From NCBI RefSeq assembly GCF_000003815.2, contig NC_049991.1, forward strand, positions 21,854,609 through 21,893,435: DNA of 38,827 nucleotides, written 5' to 3'. A program made the position numbers and the translations under genes. This DNA comes from Branchiostoma floridae (taxonomy: Eukaryota > Chordata > Leptocardii > Amphioxiformes > Branchiostomatidae). The number at the start of each line of letters is the position of its first letter. The first letter of the stretch is position 1. Positions 1 to 12,474 of this stretch are shown in pieces. The notes beneath the pieces are model-generated. The model was given only the letters and a program-made list of their open reading frames with translations. It was not told the DNA's origin and ran no database searches.

Positions 1-45
1 TTGTCGATCCTAATGTATGGCGCAGAAGCCTGGACCCTGACCAAC
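1..45 (+). mobile_element. LINE reverse-transcriptase scrap
   Basis: Frame 1 reads LSILMYGAEAWTLT and then meets a stop at 46-48. The motif LMYGAEAWTLT matches the well known block (LYGAETWTLT type) near the C-terminus of non-LTR retrotransposon reverse transcriptases. It is cut by the window edge on the left and broken on the right, so it is a relic. The element family cannot be named from 15 residues. Confidence 0.55.
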
Positions 46-84
46 TAGCCACCAGTCTTAAGACTAATCCAATCAGCCCGATAA

Positions 85-162
85 ATCGTGTTAATAGCCC
101 TTCCCAAGGGCACAAGATCGGCGGCATATCAACTGATTTGAACCCAGAACCTCTGGGTTATG
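85..162 (-). mobile_element. tRNA-derived SINE fragment
   Basis: Read on the minus strand it contains a B-box-like GGTTCAAATC followed by TTGTGCCCTTGGGAA. The same segment follows the B box in the other SINE copies of this window (11780-11890, 16912-17085, 20105-20320, 23545-23680). Only the B box and the adjacent body are kept; the A box is not recognisable. Confidence 0.6.
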
Positions 163-171
163 TAGCACACA

Positions 172-278
172 TAATTGCTTCAAACAAAGCCCCTTCACAC
201 ACAACCCCTTCAAACACAGCTCCTTCACATACAGCCCATGCACATACAGTTCCTTCACACATAGCTCCTTCATTGAGC
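172..278. repeat. 15-bp minisatellite
   Basis: About seven degenerate copies of a 15-bp unit of the type CCTTCACACACAACC (variants with AAACACAGC, ACATACAGC). The array explains the repetitive Leu-Cys-Val-Lys reading on the minus strand, which is not a gene. Confidence 0.75.
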
Positions 279-589
279 ACAAACAACCCCAACTGCTAAA
301 ACAGCTTTTGTCCCAATAGGCTTTCGTAAGTCCAAGTAACCTGACGTGATAGCCAGCCCAGGTAGCCAGCCCAGCCTTTTCCGTAAACCCGATCGGGGAC
401 GGTATTTCCCTTCCGCAACAAGGCAGCTGAATTCCGTGCGACTTTCGGTGAAATTGAGAACAAAAAGTAGCCAAAGGCGTCCTACACTTAAGAAAAATGT
501 TTTAAAAATCAAGTCACCTCTCCCCAGACCAGCGAGACAAACGGCAATAATACTATAGAATGGCCGTTACCAAACGTTGAACAAACTGT

Positions 590-975
590 TACCAACGATA
601 TTAAGCACGGTGAGGACCTCATTAGTGGACAGGTGCGTCTTGGCATTAATTTATAACTTGAAAACGTGTGTTATATAGTCACAGCTATGATTATCTGACA
701 TATCTTTCCGGTTCTGTTTGCTAGTACGTCCTCACCAAGAACGTCACGTGGGTAAGTATCAACAGGTATAAAGGCCACCTATCCTAACGGTGCACACCCC
801 AGTTTATTTGGGGTCTCAAATCGAGGTTGCGCACCCTCAAGTCGAGAGGCCGTGTCTTCAAGAAAATAAATCTAAAGCAGAAAAGCTGTATATTGGAATG
901 AAGGGTATCACTCCCGCTTTAAGAACAGCCGGGTTTCAGTTTCTTCACTCTCTCTACTTTTCGTAATATTTGGGG
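590..975 (+). mobile_element. Possible LTR-like stretch
   Basis: A TATAAA at about 767 is followed roughly 100 bases later by AATAAA at about 866, in a stretch that begins TGTTACC and has no coding capacity. That spacing resembles the U3-R order of a solo LTR. No second LTR, primer-binding site or target duplication is certain, so this is a weak call. Positions 279-590 and 975-1500 hold nothing else I recognise. Confidence 0.2.
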
Positions 976-1580
976 GAGAAAATTTTTTTTCACGTAAAAA
1001 AGTATGCCAAAAAAAGGGGAATTTTGACGTGGAAATAAACCCATCATCTATAGTTTAGTCATGAAAATGACTGATATTGTCGGAAAGAGAATACACCTAA
1101 GATTAATCAAACAAAAAATAAAGAAAATCGTAACACTGAGATTTTTACAATAACCCGACGCGCGAGGCATAGCAACACGGCTCACAGACCGCATATGGAC
1201 GGGGAATCTGGGTCAACGGGCGAATCACTTCCAACGCGTAGAAATACAAGGAAGTGACACTCGGGCCCAAAACCAATTTGCAACAAAAACACATTTTTCT
1301 TACGCTTTTTAGCCATGCCAGTATCAAATGCCACTCGGCAGCAGATTATGAGAAATTTGAACTCAAACACGGACCCTCCAGACCCTTTCGTCACATTTTT
1401 GTCGCGCACTATCCCCTGTCGCGGAAGAATTGGTGTGTGCACCGTTAAAGCAGGTGGGAATCTGAATGTACATGTACAGTGGTTGGCACCTGAAACCAAG
1501 AACTCAGGCGTTATTTTGAATCTTGCCACAGCTTTGGACCTCTTTTGCGTTTAGAATAGCTTTCTCTGCCAGGTCCTTAC

Positions 1581-1695
1581 CTAGGTCATCAGCCACAATG
1601 AAGAGGATGTTCGGCTTGGTGGCGTTCTTACTTCCGGGTTGCGCGGCCGCCGTGGCCAGGGCTGCGGTAAGGAACAGGAGTACAACACGCAGCAT
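1581..1695 (-). CDS. Sulfatase family, first coding exon
   Basis: The minus-strand exon starts at the ATG at 1695-1693 and encodes a typical signal peptide (MLRVVLLFLTAALATAAAQ), a short Ser/Asn linker, then KPNILFIVADDLG. That last motif is the N-terminal beta strand of sulfatases, in which the paired Asp residues bind the active-site calcium. The exon ends in phase 1 at CTAG before a GTAAGG donor (1580-1575). Later exons, including the C-x-P-S-R formylglycine site, are not seen in 1-1500, so they lie outside the window or in missing sequence. The family includes lysosomal and secreted enzymes that hydrolyse sulfate esters; which member this is cannot be decided. An in-frame ATG further upstream is possible, but the signal peptide favours this start. 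Confidence 0.75.
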
Positions 1696-1937
1696 GTTGG
1701 ATACTGGCTTGAGCGTGTGGGTGTAGCGTTCTGCCGTCACTGCGTCGGTGCCGGGTCCTTGCGTCGGTACGTCAAGGCGCTGGGCTCTCGTCACTGCGTC
1801 TGTACGTCTGTGCTGAATTCTCGTCACAGTACGTCGGTACGTCTGTGCCCAGGGTTCTCGCGTCGATGCGTTCTTCTCACGTCAGTGCGTCAGTGCCAGG
1901 TTGTCGTCAGTGCAGTGCGGTGGTGTTCAGCACGAGC

Positions 1938-1945
1938 CTTATATA
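1938..1945 (-). promoter_or_regulatory. TATA box for the sulfatase exon
   Basis: On the minus strand the sequence reads TATATAAG, a good TATA element about 240 bases upstream of the sulfatase ATG. It implies transcription starting near 1905-1915 and a 5' leader of about 215 bases. The leader (1700-1910) is rich in degenerate GACGTAC/GACGCAG/GTGACG repeats. Confidence 0.45.
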
Positions 1946-2058
1946 TGAGGAACGGCAGGCTAAACCAAACCCCGCCCACTCAAATGTTGACACTTTATAG
2001 AACACCGGAAGTCCCGCGACTAACGATCACACCTCTGTCACATGACGGGTCGCTCACC

Positions 2059-2144
2059 TTGCACGCTAGGTCATTCACCGGAACGTACTGCGCCTGCGCG
2101 AAAAGTATAGACATGCTAATCTTCTTGCACGCTAGGTCATTCAC
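2059..2144. repeat. 20-bp direct repeat upstream of the sulfatase promoter
   Basis: The 20-mer TTGCACGCTAGGTCATTCAC occurs exactly at 2059-2078 and 2125-2144, 66 bases apart, and nowhere else that I noticed. The AGGTCA core resembles a nuclear-receptor half-site, but that is only a resemblance. The pair lies 115-200 bases upstream of the TATA box. Confidence 0.5.
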
Positions 2145-2239
2145 ACGTCACAAAACCCCTTTTTTTTCAAACTGAGAATACTTCTTTCAGCAATGGAGTT
2201 TGCCTTATGATATGAAAAACAATAAATATCTATTACCTT

Positions 2240-2241
<2 letters not shown>

Positions 2242-2275
<34 letters not shown>
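2242..2275. repeat. (AT)n microsatellite
   Basis: A pure AT dinucleotide run. The surrounding 2160-3680 is AT-rich, with stops in all frames and no recognisable gene or element. Confidence 0.95.
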
Positions 2276-2276
<1 letters not shown>

Positions 2277-4646
2277 TGACAGTATTTCAAAACTTGCATT
2301 TTGGCTTGGTTTCCTGTGTCAATATAAGTTGAATACCTGGTGTAAACGTGAAGTATCTATTGACACAAGAAAGGTACAGCAGCTCCATTCTGAATTTCTT
2401 TTACAACAATACATAGAAACAAAGAAGTCGACATCATTTTCACTACAGTACTGATTCTAATGTCTAAAAATTTGTTGATGTTTTTATGCTCAACATGTAC
2501 ATAGTAAGGATTATCTTCGTTCAGTATGTAATTAGGCTAATTAGGCTATGTAATGGATCCTATACAAAAAATTAATTGAGCCCACGTCAACTATCTAGCA
2601 GTCACTGAAAGACATGTGAGAGATTCGTCCAGAAGTCTTGTCGTTCGAAGCTCTCCTCAGTGGCAGGGGTGTGTAAGTGACTTAGCGGTCATTACCCTTT
2701 GATAGCACATCTATTACCCTGACCTTTGTACGCTGCGCCGTTCGTTTGAGCGCCATGTGACCTACCCTGCCGCTTCCCAAATGTTTGATGTTTACACAAA
2801 CCACATGTACAGGACAAAAAACAAAGCCTTAAGTAAAAATAAATCTCCTGGTTGTGATTATTTAACAATTAGCAACACTGATAAAATTCAGTTCAAGTCA
2901 TGTGATTGCTGTCATGGTTCACCTTTTCCGCCCACTTTGCCCCCGTCTGCAGAGGAGCTAGGACACCCTGTTTTTTTATTCGCCAGTTAAATTAACAATC
3001 CACCACCCCAACGTCACCCTTTTGTCACATGCTTTAAGGTTTATGGAATAGTTCGGTTGTATAGAATTTCTTCCATGTAGGCGTTTGCATTGGAAACGAA
3101 TCCTGGATTAAAACTTTTCCCCATTTCTTGGCCAAATCTACACTGGTTATCTTTTCGACAGTTAAGTAGACAATGACGAAAGAATTAGAAGAAAATACAG
3201 ATTATTTCAAATGGTATTGCAAGTTTTCTTGTTTCACCACGAAACAAGACTCGTGAAGCCACTCATGCGTTTTCTGTCACACTACTGGATTCTGAAGAAA
3301 GATATTTGTTGGTTTTTGTATTGGTTTTATTGTCTGCAGTCAAACTGGGATTTATTTTTAATGACAGAAAATAAGATAGATAATGTATCTTTTTATTCGT
3401 CTTACACAGCGAAGTAAGTGATGATTGGTACGTATGAATATTAAAACAGCTTTTACCAACATAACAGCAAGCGACGGAATGGTGCGTACGTAGTTCAACA
3501 GGTGTTTAACCACAAGCTAAGAATTAATACTTAATGACTACCTAAAATTCTGACCGTTAACAAACCTCTCCAGCTGCATGGGTAACAGTTATCGTTTCTA
3601 ACCTTCGTCAACGATTAGCAGTTATGACAGTTAGTATTTCAGCAACCATTGTGGAACAAAAAATTGGTATCCGCTAAGTATAAAGTACAATCAGACTAAT
3701 GGTAGAGTAATGAAAGAAACGTATGAATATTTTATGGTATCTGTAGAATTTCTCCAGTCTGCTGGAAATCTACATACCATCACATACAATATAACAATGT
3801 AAGCAATATAACTGGTTTGGCCCTGATGCCAAATGACATCAAGCTCGGTAAAGCAGAGCTACGTTGTGCGCCTGCCTCCTCGCACATAAACGGGCATCTC
3901 CCGATAATTAAAAGAAAATCAATCAGACTAATGGTAGAGTAATGAAAGAAACGTATGAATATTTCATGTTGTCTGGTATTTGTCTATTCTGCTGGACAAT
4001 CTGCGACAATACCTTCTCGCAGCCCATTGTACATTCCGAGGACGAACTAATCTTGAAAAAAGGCAATCATACTAATGGTGAAGAAATTAAGGGACGTATG
4101 AACATGTCATTGTGTCCGTATCATATCTCCATTCTGCTGGAGAATCTGCGACAATACCTTATCTTTAAATTTTCTGCGTTCGGCCATATAGCTAATAACG
4201 TCTTACAAGGATTCATCTTTTTTCTGTACGAACTGAAAAAAAAGTTGCAGTTGTTGGTGCTCTGTTAAGCAGAGTGGAACGAAGAAATACCTGTCACTGT
4301 TGTCCTGCTGACATGTCCCAAACCTTGCCATAAATCACCCCAAGGAGGTTTCAGTCAGACCCGTACTTGAGGATCTGGCTTCTCCCGATTATTGAAAAAA
4401 GGCAATCACACTAATGGTGGGGTAATGTCAGGGACGTATGAACATATCATTGTGTCCGTACTGTTTCTCCGTTCTGCTGGAAAATCGGCGACAATACCTG
4501 CCCCCAGCCCATTGTGGGACGTACTAATATTAGAGTGTGTGGCCGCGCCCAACCAAGGACCCCTTTCTTTAGATCATTTTTCTTTCTGAACGGACCAAAT
4601 CTCGAGCACAGGCGGTCTCCGGTTCAGTTGCCGAGGCGAACTAACC

Positions 4647-4731
4647 ATGGACCCTGCCGGGTGCGGTCGGCAGGCGAGGGGGCGCGACTTGGTCTCTGTC
4701 GGAATTACCTGTTGGCTGCTTCTTGTCACAG
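4647..4731 (+). CDS. Candidate exon 1 of the polycystin gene (signal peptide)
   Basis: An ATG in a favourable context (CTAACCATGG) opens 28 codons: a basic N-terminus with three Arg, then a hydrophobic core VSVGITCWLLLVTG. The exon stops at ACAG before a GTAGGG donor in phase 1, exactly the phase the next recognised exon (8276-8290) needs. This is what a signal-peptide first exon of a secreted or type I membrane ectodomain looks like. It would require a 3.5-kb first intron. It overlaps the degenerate repeat family, and the related sequence near 7290 lacks the hydrophobic core, so the link to the downstream gene is inference. Confidence 0.4.
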
Positions 4732-7700
4732 GTAGGGAGTGTTCTTTGCAGAGACTGTATCTGAGTTTGCGTTACAGTTAAAATCGATTTTCTTACATCA
4801 CATCTTACGAATTAGAACAGCGGCGATTTCCCTGTTTCAAACAACATTCTAGGTCCTCTCTAAAGCGACGACTTATAACTTGCTTAATTCAACTATAAAC
4901 GGGACATTGCCTTATTGTAGTAAAAGAAACCGTGCAGTGCGTTGTTTTGATCCGTAATGCTAGCGTGTACGATATGTAAAGCAATATAAGATTGTTCAGG
5001 ACCTCGAGGCTAAAGACAGCTTACTCTGTAAAACAAAATCATTTGTGCGCTAGCCTCATCTTTCATAATTATACCGATCGCGATGTTCTTCAACAAACAC
5101 ATCAAATTTGAGGTCATTTTTAAATACGAACGCGGGATATTTACGCTGGCTTAACCCGAAAATATGAAAGACGGAACCTCGTCCTACTGTTATTGGTACA
5201 ATGTTAAGCTCAGTGGAACAAAGCCAAACCTGCCGCTGCCATCCTGCTGAAATGTCCAAATCCCTGCCATAAAGAGCTACACTTACTTGGACTATCCTCC
5301 CGTGTCTAGTGACAGACTGGACAGCAAGCAGGCTCCATTCAGGGCGATTTTGGACAAGTGTTTCCGCTTCCCTCAGGTTAATCCCCAGTTGGCCATGGTC
5401 CCTCTGTAGCACGTGTCTCCACGTTAATTTCGGTCTTCCCCGTTTTCTTTTCCCTTTGTCGGGCTGTCAGTGTAGTGCTGTTTTAGCGCGTCTATCCCAG
5501 GCATTCCAAGCACATGTCCTGTGTACTTTATCGTTCTTTCTGCGGTGTTGGTGCCACTAGGGGCTTTGTCTCGCTCCTACGATACACTTCCTCGTTTGTG
5601 ATCCTATTTCAGTACGTTATGCTGTGTATATTCTGGAAGCACCTTTGTTGAAAAGCATCTAGTTTTCTGTTCATTTTTGCTGTGATCTTCCAAGTCTCAC
5701 TGGCATAGAGAGCAGTGGGGAGCACTACTGATTGGAGTAACGTCACTTTAAGCTTCCTGGACAGCACCCTGCTATATGGAATAATTCCAAACTGTGTTCA
5801 TTCTTCTAAAGTGCTGTACCCAACGTGCATTCTGTTCTTCTTCTGACAAGAAGCTTTTTCTATATTTCTGTGCCAGGCGACATCTCTATACAATCAGACT
5901 CTGTAGACATTCGTTCAGTGACAAGTGTATGTTTGTTTTTGGTCAGACTGAAACTCTGTTGTATTATATGTAATTCTATTTTAAGATTCTTCGCTTTTAC
6001 TATGAAACTCTTAGGACGTGCGTTTTCGTCCACTATGTAATTTGGTTTGACATTTCAGTTTTGTTTTAAACTGCTAAAACCAAATAAAGCTCTCATCATC
6101 TCTCATCATCTTAATTTTTATCCGGTTTCAGTCGGGCCCCTTCATCATGAGGTAGCTTCTTCCACATGGGCTAATTAAAAAAGCTGATTAAAAACGGCAA
6201 TCAAACTAATGGGGGACTAAGGAAAGAGGCGTATGAATGTTTTATGGTGTCTTTAGCATTTCTCCATTCTGCTGGAAAATCTGCGACGACGCCCACTGTA
6301 CATTGCGTGGACGCTCAAGATGATTTTCTACGAGGTTTGCTGTGACGTCTTACAAGGAAACAGCTACGGAAACGTGCTCTTTTTTCTCTTTTTTTCTATT
6401 CTAACTGAAAACAAACTTGCTATTGTTTCTCTTTTTTTCTATTCTAACTGAAAACAAACTTGCTATTGTTGGTGCTCTGAATGCGGAGCGAAGAAAACCT
6501 GTCGCTGCCGTCCTGCTGACATACCCCAAACCTTGCCATAAATCACCCCGAGGAGGTCTCAATCAGACCCATTATTGAAGGTCTGGTTTCTCTCGCTCAT
6601 CGAAACAAAGGTAATCAAACTAATGGTGGAGTAATGAAAGGGACGTATGAACATTCTGTTGCGTCCGTACCATTTCTCCATTCTACTGGAGAAGAAAAAT
6701 CTGAGACAATACCTCCCCCCAGCCCATTGTACACTCTAGGTACGGACTTATTTTCTGTGCTTAACTTGAAAGTTCATCTGTGTTGGTACAAGTCATTCTT
6801 GAAATAGTTGAACTGTAATTTCCAACACCAAAATTGGACTCACCCAAATTTTCGACTGTACAGCATCAGTCTTTGTCAAGGAATGAACAATCCACTGCTG
6901 TTGTGACGTCACGTTATGTAGATAGAACACGTGACTCAGTGAGCAGTGGATTATTTTTATTTTTATTATTTTCAGTGATTATTTTCTGTGCTGTCTGCAG
7001 TAACGTTTTACAAGGATGCAGCGAAGGAAACGCGTTTTTTGTGCGAACTGAAGACAACAACGTCCTGAACGAACTGAATAACACTCAGGTTTCCCTTTAC
7101 GGCTTGAAGACAGTTTTAAACGTCTTGGCTTCGTCACACTAAAAAGAAAACGTATAGACCTGGGCGTACGCGATCGCTGGGCATCATGCACGTGTGTGAC
7201 TACGCCCAAACACCACACCTATTTTCTGAACGGTCGAAATCACGAAAAAAACGGTATAGAGTTCCCGTGCAGAAACCGACTAACTATGAGCCCAGTAGGG
7301 TACGATGTGAATCATTGAATGTATAAATGTAAAAAATAAAATTCATGTAGTCAAACTGTAGGGAGATTTAAAAACAGGCTTTAGGATGTTTTGTGGCACA
7401 TGAATTTTGCAGAAGAGTGAGAATCATGAGCTTGTTGCGCTCATTGTTTCAAATGTTGTATGGAAATCGGAACAAAATGCTTTTGGTGAGTTCACACAAA
7501 AATAGCAAATTCCAAATATTTAGGGATCTTTAAACTAGTTTTTATATAACTTTTGTGTAATATGATTTGTTCAATACATTCAGACAATTTTGGTTCCATA
7601 CGCCATTGTGTGGAAGTCAGATGACCAAATACGTAACATGAGATGTCATGGACATGCGTGCATTAGATCTAGGTTTTATCTATTACAATGAATGAATGAA

Positions 7701-8397
7701 TGAATGAATGAATGAATAAATGAATGAATGAATGAATGAATGAATGAATGAATGAATGAATGAATGAATGAATGAATGAATGAATGAATGAATGAATGAA
7801 TGAATGAATTTGTTGGGCGATGCATTCATTTAGAACGTACATGTAGCTGTGATCTCGGGGTTGTTTTCTCTTGTTACTGTATAAGAGAGAAACTGAAGCT
7901 CGGGGTATTTAAACAAAATTATTTCACATAGGACAATCCGTTAGACCGTTGCAAGTGCAAAATATAAAGAACTCATTTTTCGAATGACATATAATCAATC
8001 AATTTAGTGAAAGAAATATGGATACTAATCGCTGACTCGAAGATATACGCACAGCTGCAACTTTGAGCTGGCGGCGAGTTAACTTCATTTGCCATGGCTT
8101 ACATTTCAGTGATCTTTAAGTCAATTGTCAACAGCTAACAAACCTTGATCATTTAATTGCCCTTTTCAACGAAAGGAAAGTCTTATCTTATCTGTACAAA
8201 TTTAATGGATAGTTTGACTGACGGGAATGATTCACAAACGCTGACACAAGTTATCTTTTTTTCTTGCATCTTTAGTCACAACATCCACTGGTAAGTCTTT
8301 GCTCGATAATGACGGACATTTGTCATTTTTCTGTCCTTTACAGTCTAACGTAATCTATCTATCTATCTGTCTACCTATATCTAGCTAGCTAGCTAGC

Positions 8398-8441
<44 letters not shown>

Positions 8442-11400
8442 CTGCATTTTGAAATATCGATCTTTACTGAATAAGGCAAGTTCCTCTAAGTTGATTCCAT
8501 GCGTTGTTTAATCGGTCTTTGTATCAGGAAACCACGCCTTTTCGGTCGTCAGTACTTCAGAACAGACGTACAAAGGAATCAGCTTCCTCGTTATCGAGGC
8601 AACAGTGCCTGCAGACTTCGTGTCTGCCAGTGAGAACTGGTGCAGGGACTACCAGAACCTCTGTGCGCAGTACAATAAGAGACCGACGGGTACTGGTTTG
8701 GATGGGACTCTGGGGACTTGGGACATGACGTTTAATACCGCATCTGGCAGGTAGGACCTGTGACATGTGGAGCAGTTTTGATTTGATTTATTTATTTTAT
8801 TCGGCTGCATAATCATGGGAAATACAGCCAGGGCTACCCAACTAGACTGAGGCTATTATTTACAGCTTGACTAGCAGTCGTACGATCTGTGATATCTGTC
8901 TATGATACAAGTAATATTACTAGATTATCTATGTAAGGCTAGTTTGCGCGATTACCACGTGTGAACGCTATAATTTATACGTATTACAGTGCAGATCGTT
9001 CAGTAAGGAGAGTGTTTGTTGGAGCAGTTCTTCTACGTGCTGTCAGTAACGTTTCTCTCGTCATCTGTGCTTGTGAAGAATTAGTATTAGTGATGAGAAA
9101 TAGAAAATGTGTTGGTTGGCATCCGTCTGTCTCGGAAGACAATGGTAGGCAGACAGGGTGGGTTAGGCGACTCGTCTGCTCGGCCTGCACATGACTTTTT
9201 GAGGTGAAGGAGGGGCGCGCACTTCTTTCTCCACCCTCTCGTCTACTGGCGCACGTTAAGTCCTACAGGGGCAAGACAAATAGAAAATAAAAGTAGAAAT
9301 AGACATATATAGACAGAAATAAAAGTATCTTAATAGACATAAATAAAAGCAGCTTAAGCGATTAAGTCGGCCATGTGCATATTTTAGCTTTTTATCTTTA
9401 TTTTATTTTATCTGCTTTTTCTTCATGCACTCTTTGCAAATGATAAAAGTGTTTATTTCATCATTCTGCTTTTTTCATGCAATACGTAATCAAACAAAAT
9501 GAATAATGACGTTGTTTCCATGCTTTTAGTTAAATTTCAGAATAAGTACTAATAATAAGTACTAAATTTTCTTTGTAGGACTAGATAAATTAGCAGTGGA
9601 TGATTATTGTTTAACCTTAGATTTGGTACAATGTCGATGCAATCGTTAATTGTGCGATAAACTTGACTTAACTATTAGGAAAACAATATATCCCATACCT
9701 CCCATAGTGGGTGTTAAGTTACTAATATAGCAGCTTCCATTATATTTACTGTTGGAAGTGGGATTAACTTTTACCAATGGTGGAGGTATCTTGAGTTAAG
9801 ACTGTTACCGTGATTCCAGATGCGTGACTGAGTACGGCTCAGACCCCTACATTAATAACGCGCTCGGCCGGTCGCCGTCTAATGCTGTAAAAGCGCTGGT
9901 GGTCTCCACTTTCCCAGTCCAAGAGTCGTATGCACATGGTAGGAGTTTCGGCTTTCTGTACTGTGACAACCACTGCCACCGTGACCTAGAGACCAGTGCG
10001 TTTGGTCTGCACGATACATATTACGCATACAGTAGCAATGACCACACTGTGTTCACCGTCTGTACAGGCAAATTAGGTAAGTACTTAGTAAGTTAGTTTC
10101 ATATCACAAATGCACAATATAAACAACCATTCAAAGCTCCCAGCATCGACCAAAATTTGATTGATACCAGCTTTATATGGTCTCCTAGTTCAATTTATGC
10201 ATTTACGCAAATTCATTCAATACTGTGAAGATATTTTAATCTATACAGATGCTGTCATAAGTATGATTTGATTCTTGCAAATCGCTCTTTTGATTTATGC
10301 AAATTTATCTTTTGCTATTGTAACGAGGCTTGTCCTGCTACTAGCTTCTTAAACTACACGTTACAACAAATATTGGTACTGCAAGGGTAGCAGAATTCAC
10401 TTCTACAAACGGCGGTTATGATTGAAACGAATTCAAGATCTCAAGTGAATCGTTTAGCAAACCTTAGTGCTAAGTCTTTCTCCCTTTTCGTGAAATATAC
10501 ATCTAAATAAATGCATAAACTGATCCAGACGACCATATATTGCATCACAGAATATTTGTTATCCACGCAAAATTCACATACACATCACTATAATTGGAGA
10601 TTCGTTGTTTATACCATAACATGCCCAAGGCTTTAATCTACATAATACGAAACATTACAATAGAAATTCAACCAACCGATGAGGTAGTATTAGAATGTTT
10701 ATTTCAATTTTGAAAACACAATTTCAATATGGCAACTGACCGCTGAACTGCGCATAGATGAAGGGAACTCCCACGTGATAGCCGAATGAGACGTCAATCG
10801 TTGGTATTAACCTTTCCCAACCCTTGATGGATGCAACTTTATATCTGTTATAACTACTAAAGGCTAACTTTGGCCTTGTCGAGCTGACCAAGTATGTATT
10901 TGTAAATCATCTGAACTCTTGATATTTCTGTAGATTTTGTGTCTTTTATTTTATATCATTTTATCTACTTTTTTGAAAATGACAACAAAATCAGTACAGT
11001 TTTTGCCCATTTAGAACCTTGCTTCCACACTGAACAGCATCCCAAAGGTTGTGACAGTAATGTTTGTCCTATAACCCTGCTGTTTACTCTCTGTAGGCAA
11101 TGATGCATGCAAAACAGCAAACGGTGGCTGTGCGGATGTCTGTATCCACACTCAGATCGGCACCAGGTGTCTCTGCACACAGCCAGGCTTCAGACTCATG
11201 GCAGATGGTCGTGGCTGTGAGGGTGAGAAAATGTTTCAATGGAAGTCTGTGTCATAGTTTGCCTGTAATATTGTAATAAGGTTGCTAGGAGAAACGGCCC
11301 TGTGCTTTGGAGGATAGTGGTACTTTCTTACCAAATATCTAAAATATCGATGCCCTGTGAAATGGAAGCAGTAACAGGGTGTTCGTTAAATTATGACCAT

Positions 11401-12081
11401 AATGTCATTTACCAACACGGATGAACTTTTATGCTAGGATAAATATAATATATACATATATAATGTAATATAATTGTTTTGTTATTGGGTGGGCCGGCTA
11501 CTCTCTTTTGGCAGCCAGGGGCTGAACTGCGAGGAGCTTACAATAGGTTGGGCTAATCGCAAGGGTTTGGTGCAAGCTGCCATTCGGCGGTGACCTCAAT
11601 ACGACAGTAATTCCCCAGGTGCGGCCAGGGACTGTAGGTTTTGAACCACTCACACCGCACCATCGCACGGGTTCTTTAACGTGCTGGAGGTGTGGCTGTC
11701 CCCAAACACGGGACCTCCATTTAACGTCCTGTCAAAGGGACGGCCCTAACCGAAGCTAGGTACTCATTTTTAGCTGAGTAAAGTGAGGAAAGCCGTGTAA
11801 AGTGCCTTTCCCAAGGGCACAAGATCGTTGACACGGCACGGCAGACCTCTCGGCCCGAGCCAAACACGCTGCCGCTGCGCCACGTGATCTCACGTGTCAT
11901 AATGCTATATATGTATATTTTCCAGGTATTAGGTATTAGGTAGATTATTATTATTATCATCATCATCATCACCACATCACAATCATCATCATCAACATCA
12001 TCATCAACAGCATCATCATCATCACCGTCATCATTATCATCATCACCGTCATCATTATCATCATCATCACTGTCATCACCG

Positions 12082-12114
<33 letters not shown>

Positions 12115-12358
12115 CCGTCATCATTATCATCATCATCACTGTCATCACCGTCATCATCATCATCATCATCAACATCATCATCAACAGCATCATCATCATC
12201 ACCGTCATCATTATCATCATCATCACTGTCATCACCGTCATCATCATCATCATCATCAACATCATCATCAACAGCATCATCATCATCACCGTCATCATTA
12301 TCATCATCATCACTGTCATCACCGTCATCATCATCATCATCAACATCATCATCAACAG

Positions 12359-12394
<36 letters not shown>

Positions 12395-12441
12395 TATCAT
12401 CGTCATCATTATCATCATCATCATCATCATCACCACATCAC

Positions 12442-12474
<33 letters not shown>

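Larger units (their letters stand above)
3686..6745 (+). repeat. Degenerate repeat family, six copies
   Basis: A block starting AATCA(G/A/C)ACTAATGG, continuing through GGGACGTATGAA and a CTCCATTCTGCTGGAAAATC segment, occurs at about 3688, 3918, 4062, 4402, 6197 and 6608, all in the same orientation. Several copies are followed by a shared tail (about 4240-4395, 5205-5285 and 6400-6610) containing ACCTTGCCATAAATCACCCC. A further shared segment at 4575-4665 and 7225-7305 contains a CTAAC(C/T)ATG core. Copies differ by many substitutions and indels. It could be an old tandem duplication or an unnamed transposable element; no protein is encoded. Confidence 0.65.

Noticed and set aside
3942-4268. 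108-residue frame
   Set aside because: It spans two copies of the repeat family and the other copies have no equivalent open frame.
6834-7142. 102-residue frame with a hydrophobic stretch, possible small membrane protein
   Set aside because: It lies at the end of the degenerate repeat family, shares segments with other copies, and has no splice or domain support.
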